DNA of 64,000 nucleotides, from positions 310,001 through 374,000 of the forward strand of contig CAJNDS010000524.1 of assembly GCA_905221605.1 (NCBI GenBank), in the 5' to 3' direction. The notes under the pieces were generated by a model that worked only from the letters and a program-made list of their open reading frames with translations, did not search any database and was not told the DNA's origin. The position numbers and the translations under genes were made by a program. This DNA is from Symbiodinium natans. Taxonomy: Eukaryota > Sar > Dinophyceae > Suessiales > Symbiodiniaceae. How positions within the stretch are numbered: the first letter of the stretch is position 1; every line of letters starts with the position of its first letter. Shown here piece by piece: positions 24,091 through 35,555 of this stretch.

Positions 24091-26200
24091 TGTATGTATG
24101 TATGTATGTATGTGTGTATGTGTGTATGTGTGTATGTGTGTATGTGTGTATGTGTGTATGTGTGTATGTGTGTATGTATGCGTGTATGCGTGTATGTGTG
24201 TATGTGTGTATGTGTGTATGTGTGTATGTGTGTGCATATATATATATACTGTCGCCTCCCCTCTCGCCGACATGTGAAGGCTCCTGTCTTCACTGTCTAC
24301 TCTGATGCATTCCCTCTACTTCTACTCAATATGAACTATCTGGGATACACGGGTTTGGAATCCCGAAAACAAACGCAAGTCCAACAATCCAAGACTCCAA
24401 ACTTGCCCGAAGAATCTCCGTGTGTTTTTGGATGTGTTAGATTTTTCACATTCGAGGTTAGTCCAAATGTGCATTTTCCAAGCAATTTCGCTTCTAGTGT
24501 CAAACACACCCCTATCACAATTTCATTAACGTTCGAACCACTCGAAACGTGAACATGGCCTTGAACTGATACCAAATAGCGTGTTCAATCAGTTTCCTGT
24601 ATATGAACACCCTGTAAAAGTCTTCAATTGCTTAAATCGTGCACATGTGTTGCGCGCGGGGGCATTTCACGAGATTTAGCACAAACAGCCTGCATTTGTT
24701 AATGTATAAGTTGCGCGTCTTTTGAAAGCAGCTGAACAAGCATTTTTTCAATAAGAACCCTTAGGGGATGCTGGTAATTACTTTTAAGAATATTCGTGTC
24801 TCATGAACACCCTTACGTCTCGAGAACAACGTGCTCCAGTTTTCTGATCGTTACAACATTCGAACATTGTATTTTCCATTTGTGATATGATAGTCGACCC
24901 TGCTCGATTCTCATTAATGTGCTCGAATGAAGGTTGTATGGTTAACATCCCAAAATGCTCACAAAAATATTTCGATCAGGAACGTACATAGAAATTCAAT
25001 AGGGCTTAGGTCCAGTGTATGGCTCTGAACTGTCCACTCGAAAGTGCACATTCATTTCTAGGGTCCGCATTTGAGGGTTGTTCTTTTTGGCGGGTTCTTG
25101 TGAGATACTTAGGAGGTCGATTAGGGAAAATGTCGGTCGTGATAAAACGTGCACACCTTTCGAGCGCGCGCAAGCTCGCGCAAGGGCGAACGCAAGCTCT
25201 GCGCAAGCTATCTCTTGGCGATGTTTATTCAAAACCCTCCACATCTACTAGTACTTGCGAAAACCTCGCGCGGCAAGCCCGCGCAAGGTTGGCGCAAGGG
25301 CGAAGCGCAAGGGATCCTAATTGGCAGCCATGGAACAAGGATATAGAACAACCCTCAATTTCATGTTATAACGTCCGATTGAGCTCTTATTTGGGCACGA
25401 GGTATCTACAAGGAGTAATCGAGGCCACTTTCCCGAGCTTGTCCAGCCTGCAACTTGGGCTTGGGCAGCTTACCTGAACGGCCTCAAACACAAACCAAAG
25501 AAGCACTGGACAGTGAGGCAAACCTGAGCTGCAGGCTGAACATGGTACGACATGAAATGAAGTTGATGCGACGGCTCGTACCCCTAGCTGTGGAGCAAGA
25601 GCGTGCCTGTGCGACTCTCAGTCAGGGCCCGTTGCACTTGCGCGTTTGCATGCTGCGGGAAGGACTTCTTTGACAGTACTTCGTGGTCGGAGAGTTCGGG
25701 TCTCGGAAGGAATGAGCGCAACGTTGGACCTTGATATCTTTTGCAGTGAGGTGGGATTTACGAGCACAAGCATGGCGATGCTCTTGGGAGGTCTGGATGC
25801 AGCGTGCAATGGGAGTGAAACCTGGCAACTGTGGAAGAGTGGAACTGTAGCTCCAGGCATGGCGCCGCACTAATTGGCTGGGGCACAGACATGAACAGCC
25901 CCATGGCTTCAAGATGTGTGGACTGCGCGGCCTATAGTCCCAAGAGCTATACTCCTCCCAGGCCGCGACTACTGGTTGCTCCTCAATTCCTTTGGAATGG
26001 AGTGGCAGCAGGGCGGCTACTTCAAGGTCCCTCTGCCGTGTCTTATCTGGCTTCTCCCGTTCAGCCTCGTTTTCTTGAGCAGCCTCCTTGCCTTGAATGG
26101 AGTGTCTCTGCAATTTGCAATGCTTCTTCATGAAGCCAGCCAGGTTCTTCGTGGAGACACCGCGACGGAGCTGCTCCACTACGGTGCCTGGGGCCGGCTG
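22399..26200 (+). CDS. Papain-family (C1A, cathepsin-B-like) protease homologue with Cys-to-Ser active site
   Basis: Pieces in family order: 22399-22599 (LPDNFDPRVEKTLCFP, HQG, then SCGSSWAFAATAVASFREC); 22678-~22730 (FLSAQEC); an uncertain piece near 22835-22866; 22927-~23028 (AFYYMKQHGVARETCSPY); 23723-23803 (ending ELERHMMQ); 23878-~23925 (ELITDGPLYVSFLLYQ); ~25840-25900 (RHGAALIGWGTD); 25962-26026 (YWLLLNSFGMEWQQGGYFK); 26144-~26200 (VLRGDTATELLHYGAWG). These match cathepsin B segments for the active-site Cys, the S2-side helix, the N-G-P-V strand, H-A-V-x-x-G-W-G, N-S-W and the G-Y-F-x-I-x-R-G end. The catalytic Cys is Ser (codon AGT in SCGSSWAF); His and Asn remain, and NSW is NSF. Splice pairs include GT-AG (26027-26143) and GA-AG (22600-22677, 23804-23877). 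The propeptide and N-terminus were not found. It could be a non-proteolytic homologue, as with Ser-type SERA proteins, or a pseudogene, because two joins need a frame change that I cannot explain. Confidence 0.75.
23222..23330. mobile_element. Inverted-repeat element in a cathepsin-like intron
   Basis: Arms AATTATGGTCCCTTTTTGG and CCCAAAAGGGATCATAATT pair as a long imperfect stem around a ~35-bp loop containing GGCACC and GGGTACC. It lies between the exons ending near 23028 and starting at 23723. Its composition resembles the GGTACCCC element family, but the outer ends differ. Confidence 0.6.
24057..24246. repeat. (TATG)n / (TGTGTATG)n microsatellite
   Basis: About 190 bp, first TATG units, then alternating TGTG/TATG, ending in ATATATATA. 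Met/Cys/Val and Thr/His/Ile frames over it are artefacts. It lies in a long intron of the cathepsin-like gene. Confidence 0.95.
24290..25160. other. AT-rich island inside the cathepsin-like intron
   Basis: Clearly more A/T-rich than the flanks, with repeated TTCGAAC/CTCGAA/CGAACATT words and no coding signal. It differs from the GC-richer surroundings and may be an inserted, unrecognised element. The flank at 25160-25312 has many GCGCAAG-type repeats. Confidence 0.5.
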
Positions 26201-26860
26201 CTTACTGGCTGCTTGGCACAGACCCCTCGGACTCTTCCACTCCTTCAGCCGCCGAAGGCGCAGATTTTCAACTAACTGAAGATGAGAAGAAGCGTGCCCC
26301 GGCGATCTTTGCCGTGGAGGTGGGCCTTCACAGGCATACAGTACTTTTACAGTCGCAGTTCGTGCACCTGTGGGATTTGACGACTCTTGGGAGTTTTTCA
26401 TTGCCATCGGGGGTGGACGTCAGGCTATGTCAGGGTTCCGTTTTGCTTAAGTTGCGCTTGCTTGCGTAGGCTTGCCATGGCTTGCCCTCTTGCGCTCTTG
26501 CCTTGGAGTTCCTGGAGAGGTATCCTTCTCACCGGTGCCCCTGCGGCATGGCATCGCCAGCGAGCCTTTGACAGAGCTTGCACATGCCCGGGACACATTG
26601 AGCTGGGCAGGGCTTGTCGAAGAGAGCCCCGAGTAATGAGCTGACTGCTCCGCCTGCTCCCCCTGTCCAAGGTTTGGCTGCGGGTCGCTGCAGCGGTCTC
26701 AGTCCTTAGTTTATCTCATTTATCTTCTGTGGTTTCCTGCTCTTCGCATCGTGCTCTGCCAGTTTGCCACTGATGAGCCGGCAAAGGCACTGGTACGCAA
26801 GAAGCCCAGCTGACTCCCTTCACACTTGTGGCACTTGGCACTTGCGTGGCTCGCAGGGCC

Positions 26861-27750
26861 TGTCTGAGGTGTGCTTGGACTGGCGAGTGGGATGTCTGCA
26901 GAAGTTTCAGAGAACCTCACGACCGCCAACATTGATAGCCTGGCGCATAGCATGGTGGCTTTTCTCTTGGCTGTCATCAAGAAGGATGCTCTCCTCACCA
27001 CAAGCACTTTTCTTCTGTCGCCAAGAACTCGGAGATGTAGAAGGAGGTGAGGGCCACATCGTGCAAATCGACTTGATGAAGTTGCAACCTGAGCGTGTGC
27101 GGGTTTCTTTCGGTCATCTGTCAGACATGTAGGGCCAATGCACCTGCCGTCGCGAATGTTCCCTGAGTTCGGCAACTAATTCTCAACCCTAGCTAAACTC
27201 TATAGTCTATAGTCTATAACCCCAAAGCCATGTAGATTCTCGGCGATGTCCGGCAAGGGGCATGGTGACCAGGGGCTACCAATGTGCCTGAACCCACCCG
27301 GGTGTTTCCAACATCTTCCCTGCGGACTTCTGTGACGAACCAAAAACTTTCGGAGCCAGAGAGACGATCGACTTCCTTCCCGGATAGTTACTGGCAATTC
27401 CTGCAAAGCCTGCTAGGAACGAGTATTCAATGAGTATTCCATCTCTGAAGCTAGAACTTCGAATTTCGGGAAACCACAAATTTACCAGCTATTACCAGCC
27501 ATTCCCGATGGGCGTCATTTTTACTGCTTGGACAGCTGTTCAGTGCCTTCGAGTCGGAAATGTTCTGAGGCATGACCTGCTGGGTGATCGACTCGAACTA
27601 CGTGTTTGGGCAAGGGGCTGAGCTGCAGCATTCCTTGGCAGTTGTCAACATCGTCCGGGAGAACGTGCCTAACGACATGAACACGGCATGTTCCCAGGCC
27701 TCTGACAAGGCCGAAAACACAGGAAGCACCGGCCTCGAACGCTTCGGAGT
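26861..27750 (+). CDS. Exons of an unrecognised gene
   Basis: Three protein-like pieces on one strand, in order. The first, ~26861-27050, follows a CTGAG acceptor and contains an in-frame ATG at 26892 (SAEVSENLTTANIDSLAHSM, then VAFLLAVIKKDALLTT, a possible membrane or buried helix). The second, ~27052-27129, follows a GTGAG acceptor (GHIVQIDLMKLQPERVRVSF). The third, ~27572-27680, reads VIDSNYVFGQGAELQHSLAV and then VNIVRENVPNDM. No family was recognised, and the joins between the pieces are not established. They could also be the 3' end of the preceding cathepsin-like gene, but nothing in them fits a C1A C-terminus. Strand agrees with the neighbours. Confidence 0.35.
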
Positions 27751-27787
27751 TTCTAAGACTTTCTGGCAAAACCACCCACTCCCCCCC

Positions 27788-28034
<247 letters not shown>

Positions 28035-28036
<2 letters not shown>

Positions 28037-29029
28037 CCACCCAATCGGAACCAGTGGTCATCGTAGTTGTGCGAGTTCTCATGCTGGTTTTCCCAGAATG
28101 AATGCTCACAATGCCGCAAATCTTCAGTTTCCCAGCCGACCTCTGTGTTCCGTCTGCCGCGAGCAGATCTGAGATCGCAGCTTTGTCATTCTTGTCTTCA
28201 GTCGTTCTTTCTTCGCTTAAAGGGTTTAAGCTCTTGCGCTCAGTTGACCAAGTGACAGCCCAGAAGCCCTATCTGAATTTCAAACTCCCACCGGCCTGCA
28301 ACCCCTAGCGCCCCTAGCAGAATTTGGCTGAACTTGGGCTTGTCGCGCAGTAGACGATCTGTTGCAATAATTTCTGCAACAACTTGCAATCTTCTGCTGG
28401 CTCTGTCCACGAAGGCTGGATGCCCTCGCATCTTCACGAATGCTAGGCAGTAGTTGCAGCTTGATTCTTCAAGCCACCTTGGATGTCATTTGGTTTGGGC
28501 TTATTCTTCCTGTGCGCATGATCACCGTTGGACCTGTGCAAACATGTCTGAGAGTCCGGTAGCATCTGGTCGCGATGGCAGACTTAGCGGCAAACTCTCG
28601 TCGTGCTTCAAGCCTAAACCCTGAATCACCCATCCCAAACCTCTGAACCCTGCAAACGCTACAGGCCCCTATGAAAACCCGCCACATCCGAAACTCGGCA
28701 AACTCCACAAACCCTAACACCCCCTAGGCTGGGGGCCGGTAGCCTTCGACGTCCCAGCGCTGGAGGTCTTCAGGAAGTCTCTCTCTGGCACGCCGGCGTT
28801 TTAGCTTTTTTGAGTTCTTGAATTTGTGATAATTTGTGTTTGAACGCTTCTGTGGGGGCTTAAGGCTTAAGGCTTGTGGGGTTCCGGCTTTGTTTTGGGC
28901 TTCGGGGTTTCTAGGGCTCAGAGTTTGTTACGTTTGAGGTCTGTCGAGGTGTGAGGCTTGCGAACGCTTCCCCATTGGTTTGCCGGAGGCGTCGAAACCA
29001 GTCGAAGACTAGAAGATGGAGTCTGCAGC
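28035..29029. other. No supported gene
   Basis: Short frames only. Telomere-like and TTAAGGC-type degenerate words occur at 28610-28720 and 28855-28930. Confidence 0.4.
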
Positions 29030-29354
29030 TCAGGTTCCACCGACCATAGGACACAAGAAAACTAGTGCCACTAGCTGCCAATAGTCTGCCTTCAGCATCT
29101 TCAGCCTCCCCTTGCTGCGACCGTCCTGCTTAGCAAAGGGCCAAGTCTTCTCGCCTGTGCTGCAGAAGGAGTCCATGCGCGTGCCGCGCCCATTCACGTC
29201 GGGAGTGGCGTTGAGGGTGCCAGTGCAGAAACGAGAAACTCGCCAGGGCCGCACCAGTGAACGCCAGGTCCACGCCGACCCCAGATGGGAAGTCGACAGT
29301 CACGACGGTCTTGAGCTTCACATCTGATGCGAAACGCCATGTTGCCGCAGACAA
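29030..29354 (-). CDS. Two-piece hypothetical protein, minus strand
   Basis: Reading the minus strand from 29354 down, one frame gives ATWRFASDVKLKTVVTVDFP and PSGVGVDLAFTGAA. A second frame from about 29230 gives GTLNATPDVNGRGTRMDSFC, STGEKTWPFAKQDG and a basic SKGRLKMLKAD, ending at a stop near 29030. Both pieces are GC-rich in third positions and protein-like, so an intron or frameshift between about 29235 and 29255 is inferred. No known domain. The plus-strand frame at 29112-29327 covers the same bases and is less convincing. Confidence 0.38.
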
Positions 29355-29369
29355 TGAATGTCCTGCCGA

Positions 29370-31070
29370 GAGTTGAGCAGAAGATCTGCTTCACCTCTCG
29401 ATGCGAGGCATGAGTGCAAAAAGAGGAGGTGTCTGCATCGTGTTCAGACGTTGCCAGAGGGCGGTCCAATCGTCACACGTGAAGATAGGCAGAGGACTCT
29501 TCAAAATCGTTGCATGAGCAGGACACAGACATGCTCAGTGAATCATTCTTGCCAGCATTCGAGGGCATGTGCTGCTCGAGCTTTTTGTTTGACGTCCCAG
29601 ATCCAACAGAACGTAGTGTGCCATGGCTTAGACAAGTGATTTACATACATGTACAAGCATGTATACACATATACACATGCATTTCATGTACAGGTAGGCA
29701 TGCCTGTTAGATATCTGTACACTGTTCACAACCTTTGCTGAAAAGCTTGCGCGCTGTGCCGCCTCATTCGGCATGGCAATCCAAGACATCGAGTCTACCT
29801 AAAGCAGGAGTGAGTCTTCAGCACAAGCAAGAGCTGTGTTATGGCTGAGTAAGCTGCCCGCGCTGTCGCCGCTCATAGTCCAGGTGCCGGCTAGTTTGTC
29901 TGAGCTCTGCTGACAAGCGAACAGCGACACGAATGGACGGAAGTGTGCACAGGTCCAACGTACGATCTGATTCAGTCGCATCAGCCTCAGCCACTGGTGC
30001 GAGGTGACTGTTCCTGCTCCGAGTTGAACTTGTCGTTTTGCCCACTGATCTCTACTCCGGTGACGCACATGCCCTGCATGGGATGCTAGGTTAATGACCC
30101 TTCATGATTTTATCATCGTCCGGCAAAAGAACCAGACGTTGCTCGAGTGTTTCGTCTGCTGCGTGGTCTCATTGCGTTTGCACTTCTTGCACAGTGTTCT
30201 CGAGCTCGAGTAACTGAAGGGAATCTGGGATCATTATTCTTCTGCCGCCGCATGTGGGCTCTTCTCTCTTGAGGAAGCTCTTCCTGTAACGTTCGGTAGA
30301 GACCAAGCTCAGAGCACAATGTTGCAAGCTAGCAGCCGTACTGCAGCTCAGTCTACCGATACCTCCACAACCTATCAAAGCACTACTTGTAGCCGTTGCC
30401 TCTTATTAGCACTCTAAGACTCCGGTTGGCATCCTGCGGTATTCGGTATTCATACACAAACCTATATTGTACTACTTTGACAGCTGAACCCTTGGTATGG
30501 GAAGCCTGCAGTACATGCCCATGGCGCCTGGAAATGCGGACCGCAACCGGCCTGTGGACGACGATTCCCAGGGTTCCAAGCGGATGCGTTCGCATGTGGT
30601 GCGAGGTTGGGACTTGTTGTATGAGTGGATGTCACCTCCTGCGTTGCATCCATTCTCATACAGTTGGCTGTGGTCTAGGGCTAGGCTGGCATCGTGTGCG
30701 CAGGTCAGATACCGCAGGACTTGGAAGAGCAATTGACACAGCCATTCACCGAGGAAGAGTCTCCTGGACAGGGAACAAGGGGAGGAGGGGAGTGGTCGAG
30801 CAAAAGGCTGTGTGCAGATGACTTGCAGGTGAGATTGAGTTCGCAAAGCCCCGCCCCCCCCCCCCCCCCCCGAAACAACTGAAGCAGTTTTCAAGTACAC
30901 CTTGCTGAGGCGGCGGCGCATTTTCGATTTGGTTGGCTTGAGCCAGGTTGAGCGGATACCGGAAGGGCAAAGTCCAACAGCTCTCCGGCGAGCATTTACG
31001 TGTAAGCAAGGGCCAGCCTTGGGCTATCTAACAGAATTCGGATGACTTAAGCTGGGACAGGGGCTGAGTC
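29370..31070. other. No supported gene
   Basis: Overlapping frames without motifs. A C-homopolymer block occupies about 30846-30872. A possible exon at ~30888-31005 (contains FKYTLLRRRRIFDLVGLSQV) precedes the P-loop gene but cannot be joined to it. Confidence 0.35.
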
Positions 31071-31076
31071 TTTGAG

Positions 31077-31560
31077 ATGTCAGACAATGTTTCCGAGGCT
31101 CTGTGGCTATTCGGGCCTCCAGCATCCGGCAAGACATCCATCTGTGACGATTTCGAAGAGGAGTTCTTCGGGCGAGCAGGCAATGCGGTGTCTTGGCTGT
31201 CTTGGGCTTGCGGTATCTTACAGTCAGCTCTTTCTGGCACGCCGGGGTGGGACAGAGCCACCGTGCCCGTGTCCTGAGGTTAGCATCGATGGAAGCCATG
31301 TTCGCGATGCGCACACTGGCTTTCAGCAGGTGTTGAAACACGGTATTGAGAACGAAGTCATCCATGCAGATGCTTGGACTAAGCTGAAGGCCACCAAGCA
31401 CCTTGGTTGCGATTTGAAGCTTTCACCGAACTCTCCAACACATTCAAGCTCGGCTTGGGTGCAGCCGAGGCATGTGGAGAGGCTGAAGGAAGAGATCTTC
31501 GAACTAGCTGTCCGAAACCGCAGCTTCCTCAAACTTGTCATGCTGCAAATGCACGGTTGA
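31077..31560 (+). CDS. P-loop kinase-like protein (zeta/APS-kinase type fold)
   Basis: Exon 1 (31077-31187) starts at an ATG and carries a Walker A motif in EALWLFGPPASGKTSICDDF (G-P-P-A-S-G-K-T), then FEEEFFGRAGNA. The intron 31188-31278 begins GTGTCT, ends CCTGAG and is phase 0. Exon 2 (from 31279) reads VSIDGSHVRDAHTGFQQVL and ENEVIHADAWTKLKATK. An I-D-G-x-x-x-R strand end shortly after the P-loop is typical of small-substrate kinases of the zeta-toxin, adenylylsulfate-kinase and polynucleotide-kinase group, where the Asp helps to bind substrate. The rest of the frame (HVERLKEEIFELAVRNRSFL, stop at 31558-31560) is protein-like, but another intron between about 31400 and 31460 is possible. 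The substrate cannot be named; an ATP-dependent phosphotransferase is the inference. Confidence 0.6.
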
Positions 31561-32940
31561 TGTCTTTTCATGCAACCTCGCGAATCATGCCATCAACCCC
31601 TGGCCTCGAGATTCTTGAGATCGCGCTGAGCTGCCTGACGCCTGAGGTCAGAACGTGAAAATCTGTGACGCTGCTCAAAAGCCAGATCGGGCCCAGCCCC
31701 TATTTGACACGGCGGTGGTCTGCTAGTTTCAAATGGTGTCCCAATCATCTGCGTCCCGAGCTGAAATTGCACTCATTGCTGCCAGGTGCGAAGAATGCTA
31801 GCACTGCTGGAAGGCCTTTGCGAGTGCTAGCTTCGTTCGTGCATGCCTAGCTGTCTGCAGCACATGCTGCACCCGGCCTGTAAGAAGAGCCCGAAACTCC
31901 CAGAAGCTGAACCCCAATGTTGAGAATGATTTGAACAGATGAAACACGTATGCGAAAGGTGCAGACTTCGATATTCACGCCCTGTGCCTGTGGGTTCCAG
32001 AAGTTGCGACACAATCGCGTGGGCAGCACCGGTCAGTAGAATCCAGACGAGTGGTTTGCTCCTCGTTCCTTGGATGCAGTTTAGCCTGTTCTGCTTTGAA
32101 GCTGTGAGCGGCCTTGCTAGAATGAGCCGATGCCGGCGACGACGCTGTTGATGGTGATGAGGATGAGTACGAGGATGATGATGCTTTTGTTGCTGCTGTT
32201 GCTGGTTGAAGCCGCGAGAAGCTTTCATTTTGCCTCTCCCTCTACTGTCTCCACATTTTGTCAGGACTTTGTATTGACTGCTTGAATGTGCGAGTGTGCC
32301 ATCATGTTCTGTGCAGAGTCTCTTTGAGGTTATATGCCAGTAGCTCTGCGTCGACATTGGAGTTCGCAAAGCACTGGGATGAACAGCGCGTGGCCAAGTT
32401 CGAGTTTTGCTTTCTGTGAGAAGAACCTTGTGTCGCGACAGTGGAATCACTCAACAAGTCTAAGGATGAGGAAGGGAAATCCACGTTACAAAAGCTTGGT
32501 TTTGCTGGACAACACCCCGTGCCTGCCTTACTCTTTGGTCTAGGGGCATCTTCGGACATTCTTTAAGAATACACCGGAGACAGGCGCATGAGTCTCGTCT
32601 TAGCTTTCAAACAGCCACACTCAGGAGACCGCCTTTGCGAATTTCCCTGGAAGAGTTCGAGCAGCCTGGCTTCTTTGGCAGCGCCGAACGCCTGATAGAA
32701 GTGGCAAGACACTGGAGCATTGTGTCCTTAAGAATCACAAAGAGCTCTAGTACCCCCCCCCCTCCCCCCAGCACCCCCATTACCCCCCCCAGGACGCGAT
32801 CTGGACCCTTGAACTTTAGGTCCTAGATTGTCACGACACCTTTGTGCCAGGGCTCGAACGAATTGGCCATCGTCCGAGTCGGCTCTGCACTTCCAGCGGT
32901 TTCAGGCAAGCGCCAACGAAGGATGAGGTGCACTTGGGGC
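31561..32940. other. No supported gene
   Basis: The minus-strand 207-codon frame at 31827-32450 contains low-complexity Gln/His/Arg and looks non-coding. A C-rich patch (32750-32800) contains several C7-8 runs. Nothing else found. Confidence 0.35.
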
Positions 32941-32944
32941 TCCG

Positions 32945-33112
32945 GGCGGGGGGAGGGGGGGGTTGGGGGGGGTTGGGGGGGGGTTGGGGGGGGGTTGGGG
33001 GGGGTTGGGGGGGGGTGGGGGGGGGTGGGGGGGGGGTTGGGGGGGGTTGGGGGGGGTTGGGGGGGGGTTGGGGGGGGGGGGTTGGGGGGGGTTGGGGGGG
33101 TTTGGGGGGGTT
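32945..33112. repeat. G-rich minisatellite (GGGGGGTT units)
   Basis: About 165 bp of G6-10 runs separated by TT or T. Similar to 8270-8553 but with TT spacers. Potentially G-quadruplex forming on the plus strand. Confidence 0.95.
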
Positions 33113-33573
33113 TTGAGGGCTTAACTTGGTGATTTCTTTAGGCTTCTGTCACTTTTACTTTCTGTTCTTGTTGTTATATGTTGTTATTCTGCTGACAAGC
33201 AAATTTTGGGTGTACCGCTTGGCACGCAGTATGGTACGCCAACAACCCAAAAATCTTGCAACAAGACTGTAGCGCAAAGATGAGCAAAGTAATTCGCAGA
33301 TCTCCACCTCACCAACAACGAGTCAATCGGTTCAGGGTCTCAGCTCCGCGCCTGACTCACGACTTCTGGAATTCACAAAGCACTGCCACACGCTTCTTTG
33401 AGCATCTTGAGCGCACGCAGGAGGTTTGGACCTCGGCTCTGAGAGATTGGTGAAGTGTCGAGATGGGCCCTGCTGAGTCTTGACCTGATGAACAACAAGC
33501 AGTATTAGAAAATGCCACAGAGCGGCAAAGCTTAAGGAAGCCAACGCTGCAGAAGTGATTTGTTCTTAGTCCC

Positions 33574-33924
33574 ATGCCTGGAATTCTTCATTCTAAAGCA
33601 TCTTGGAAGGGCAAGCTCAGCCTTGCCATCTCGAGGCGAGAGCTTGTTTTTTCATTGGGCCCAGCGGTTCAACGGCACGAGTCTCCTCAGTTGTTTGTTG
33701 CCTCGTTGCAAAGTGCGGTCCCACCGCCAACGAGCAAAGCGCCGGTAGAGCGAGCATGGATGCAATCCTGTCAGGAAGATGTTCTTGAGAATCAGCATTT
33801 TCTGCAACACAACACAGCTTTTGTTGCTGCCCCTTTTTTGCCAAGTCTCCGGCAACTTCTGAGTGCCGTCCTGAGAGCACCAGTTTTTCATCAACTGTCG
33901 ACATGCAGTGCGCGGCGGCTCTAA
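33574..33924 (+). CDS. Hypothetical protein
   Basis: A 116-codon frame with a true ATG. Residues look protein-like: WKGKLSLAISRRELVFSLGP, then QSCQEDVLENQHFLQHNTAF and PFLPSLRQLLSAVLRAPVFH. No signal peptide or known motif. A minus-strand frame (33652-34122) overlaps it and is less convincing. It may be a single exon of a larger gene. Confidence 0.33.
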   Translation: MPGILHSKASWKGKLSLAISRRELVFSLGPAVQRHESPQLFVASLQSAVPPPTSKAPVERAWMQSCQEDVLENQHFLQHNTAFVAAPFLPSLRQLLSAVLRAPVFHQLSTCSARRL

Positions 33925-35555
33925 GTGACTCAATGACTCAATGACTCCATCATTCAAAAGCAAGATGAACGCGCCAGTGTGCTTGTGATGTTTCTTGGCC
34001 CGTCCGAGATGCCTCCATATTGCGCTGTGTGTAGGCTCGCTCTGTCTGCAACCCTGTAACAGGGGCCGGAGCTGATGCTCCGGCGTTGTGGCACGCAGTC
34101 GCAGATTCTGTGTAGCACTCATGTAGCACTCTTCTTCAGAGGTCTAGGTGAGAAAGCTGCCACTACGCCTTGTAGCGAAAAAATGCCAATGCGATGATTC
34201 CACCATCGTGGAATCGATTCACCAACGATCAATGATTCTTGAGTCAATTCGGGTGGCCAGGGCCTTGAGACCTGGATCCTTGGCCCCGGAGGACATCGTA
34301 ACATCAACACCTCGGACCTAGGATGGTGACTCAGCACGAGCACGGTGCTGTGTTTGTATGTCATTGTATGTCTGGGATCCACAGCTCAAGCGTCACGATG
34401 TATGCTTGTGCTATGCGCCGGCGCAAAGAGTGTGGCTGATGCCTGCTTGATCTGCACAGCCATCCGCCCTACACCCAAAGGGCAACTTGGACTCCTAAAC
34501 ATCCCCGCTGAATCCCCAACCGCCTATGAAACGATGAGCAAGGAGAGCTTTGCGCCGCTGCAAACTGCGCGGAGGCCTGGAGTAGGACCCGGTTCTCGAA
34601 TTGTTTTTGGAGGAGAAGTAGCCCCGCCCTCTTTCAGTGGAGGACTTCACGTTCTTAGTGTGTACACTCCTGTCTACTGTATCTACTGTGAGTTCCCAGT
34701 ATACAGCAAGCAAACCTCTAGGTGTCCGGGAAAGAGTACTCCATTTCCTCAGATCATGTTGCTGCGGTGTCGCTGAGTCACGTATACCATCATAAGGGAT
34801 GTTTGTTTCCGAAGTAGTTCTTGCAAGAACGATCCTGCATTGAGTGCAAGCACTCAATTCCGCAACCTACCACTCTTCCACTGCCACATAACCTAAAGTG
34901 TCGACAGTAGCCTCTCAGCGTGGATGAGGACACTCCGGAGTTTGTTGATCTGTGTTTTTCTGGAGGTAGGCGATCAAAGGGATGGGCCACAGCGATGCTG
35001 TGTCTGCCGTTAAAGCACTGTACAAAGTGAGTGTCATCCTACTCGAAAGGCACCGACATGGACCACGTCGAAGAATATTATCGCGATCGGGGCTCGGGCT
35101 TAGAATGGCATGCAAACGCGACCCGTTGACCGTTGATCATGGATAACGGATGCACGAAAGTGGGCTCGACGGCGAGAGTTTTCCAGGAGCGGCAACGGCG
35201 CCTGCAGCTGCGAAGTGATTGCCGTAGTGTCACTCCAGTTCGTCGTCGTATGTCGAGACCGTTTCTGGCAGGTGGATATGCGCTGCAAGGTTTTCCAGGT
35301 AACATCTCGCTGTATGGCACATGAGGTGTCGTATGACATTCGTCCTGTGTTTTTCCGTTGTGTTGCGGGGTTTGTGTCTTTCCGCGCTCCATGTCGGTTT
35401 TTATCGGAAAGTGTATCTCCTGGAATTTGTCTAGACATGGAACACTAGAAACACCAATCTAAATCTGTTGGGAGTATCATATTCCGGATATGTAGAAGAT
35501 GTATCATTCTAGTCCGTCCATGCCTGCACGACGTCTTATCCGTTAGGCCAGATTC
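33925..35555. other. No firm gene; one weak frame
   Basis: 34345-34776 (plus, 143 codons, GTG start) has a hydrophobic, Cys-containing start and a protein-like middle (KGQLGLLNIPAESPTAYETM) and might be an exon. A perfect short palindromic stretch (GATTCCACCATCGTGGAATC) lies at 34196-34215. Otherwise nothing recognised. Confidence 0.3.

Noticed and set aside
24002-24305. Met/Tyr/Val/Cys open frames
   Set aside because: Translation of the TATG/TGTG microsatellite.
25622-26407. 261-codon minus-strand open frame
   Set aside because: It lies antisense to the cathepsin-like exons (YWLLLNSFG, HGAALIGWG), which match a known family; the minus frame has no motif.
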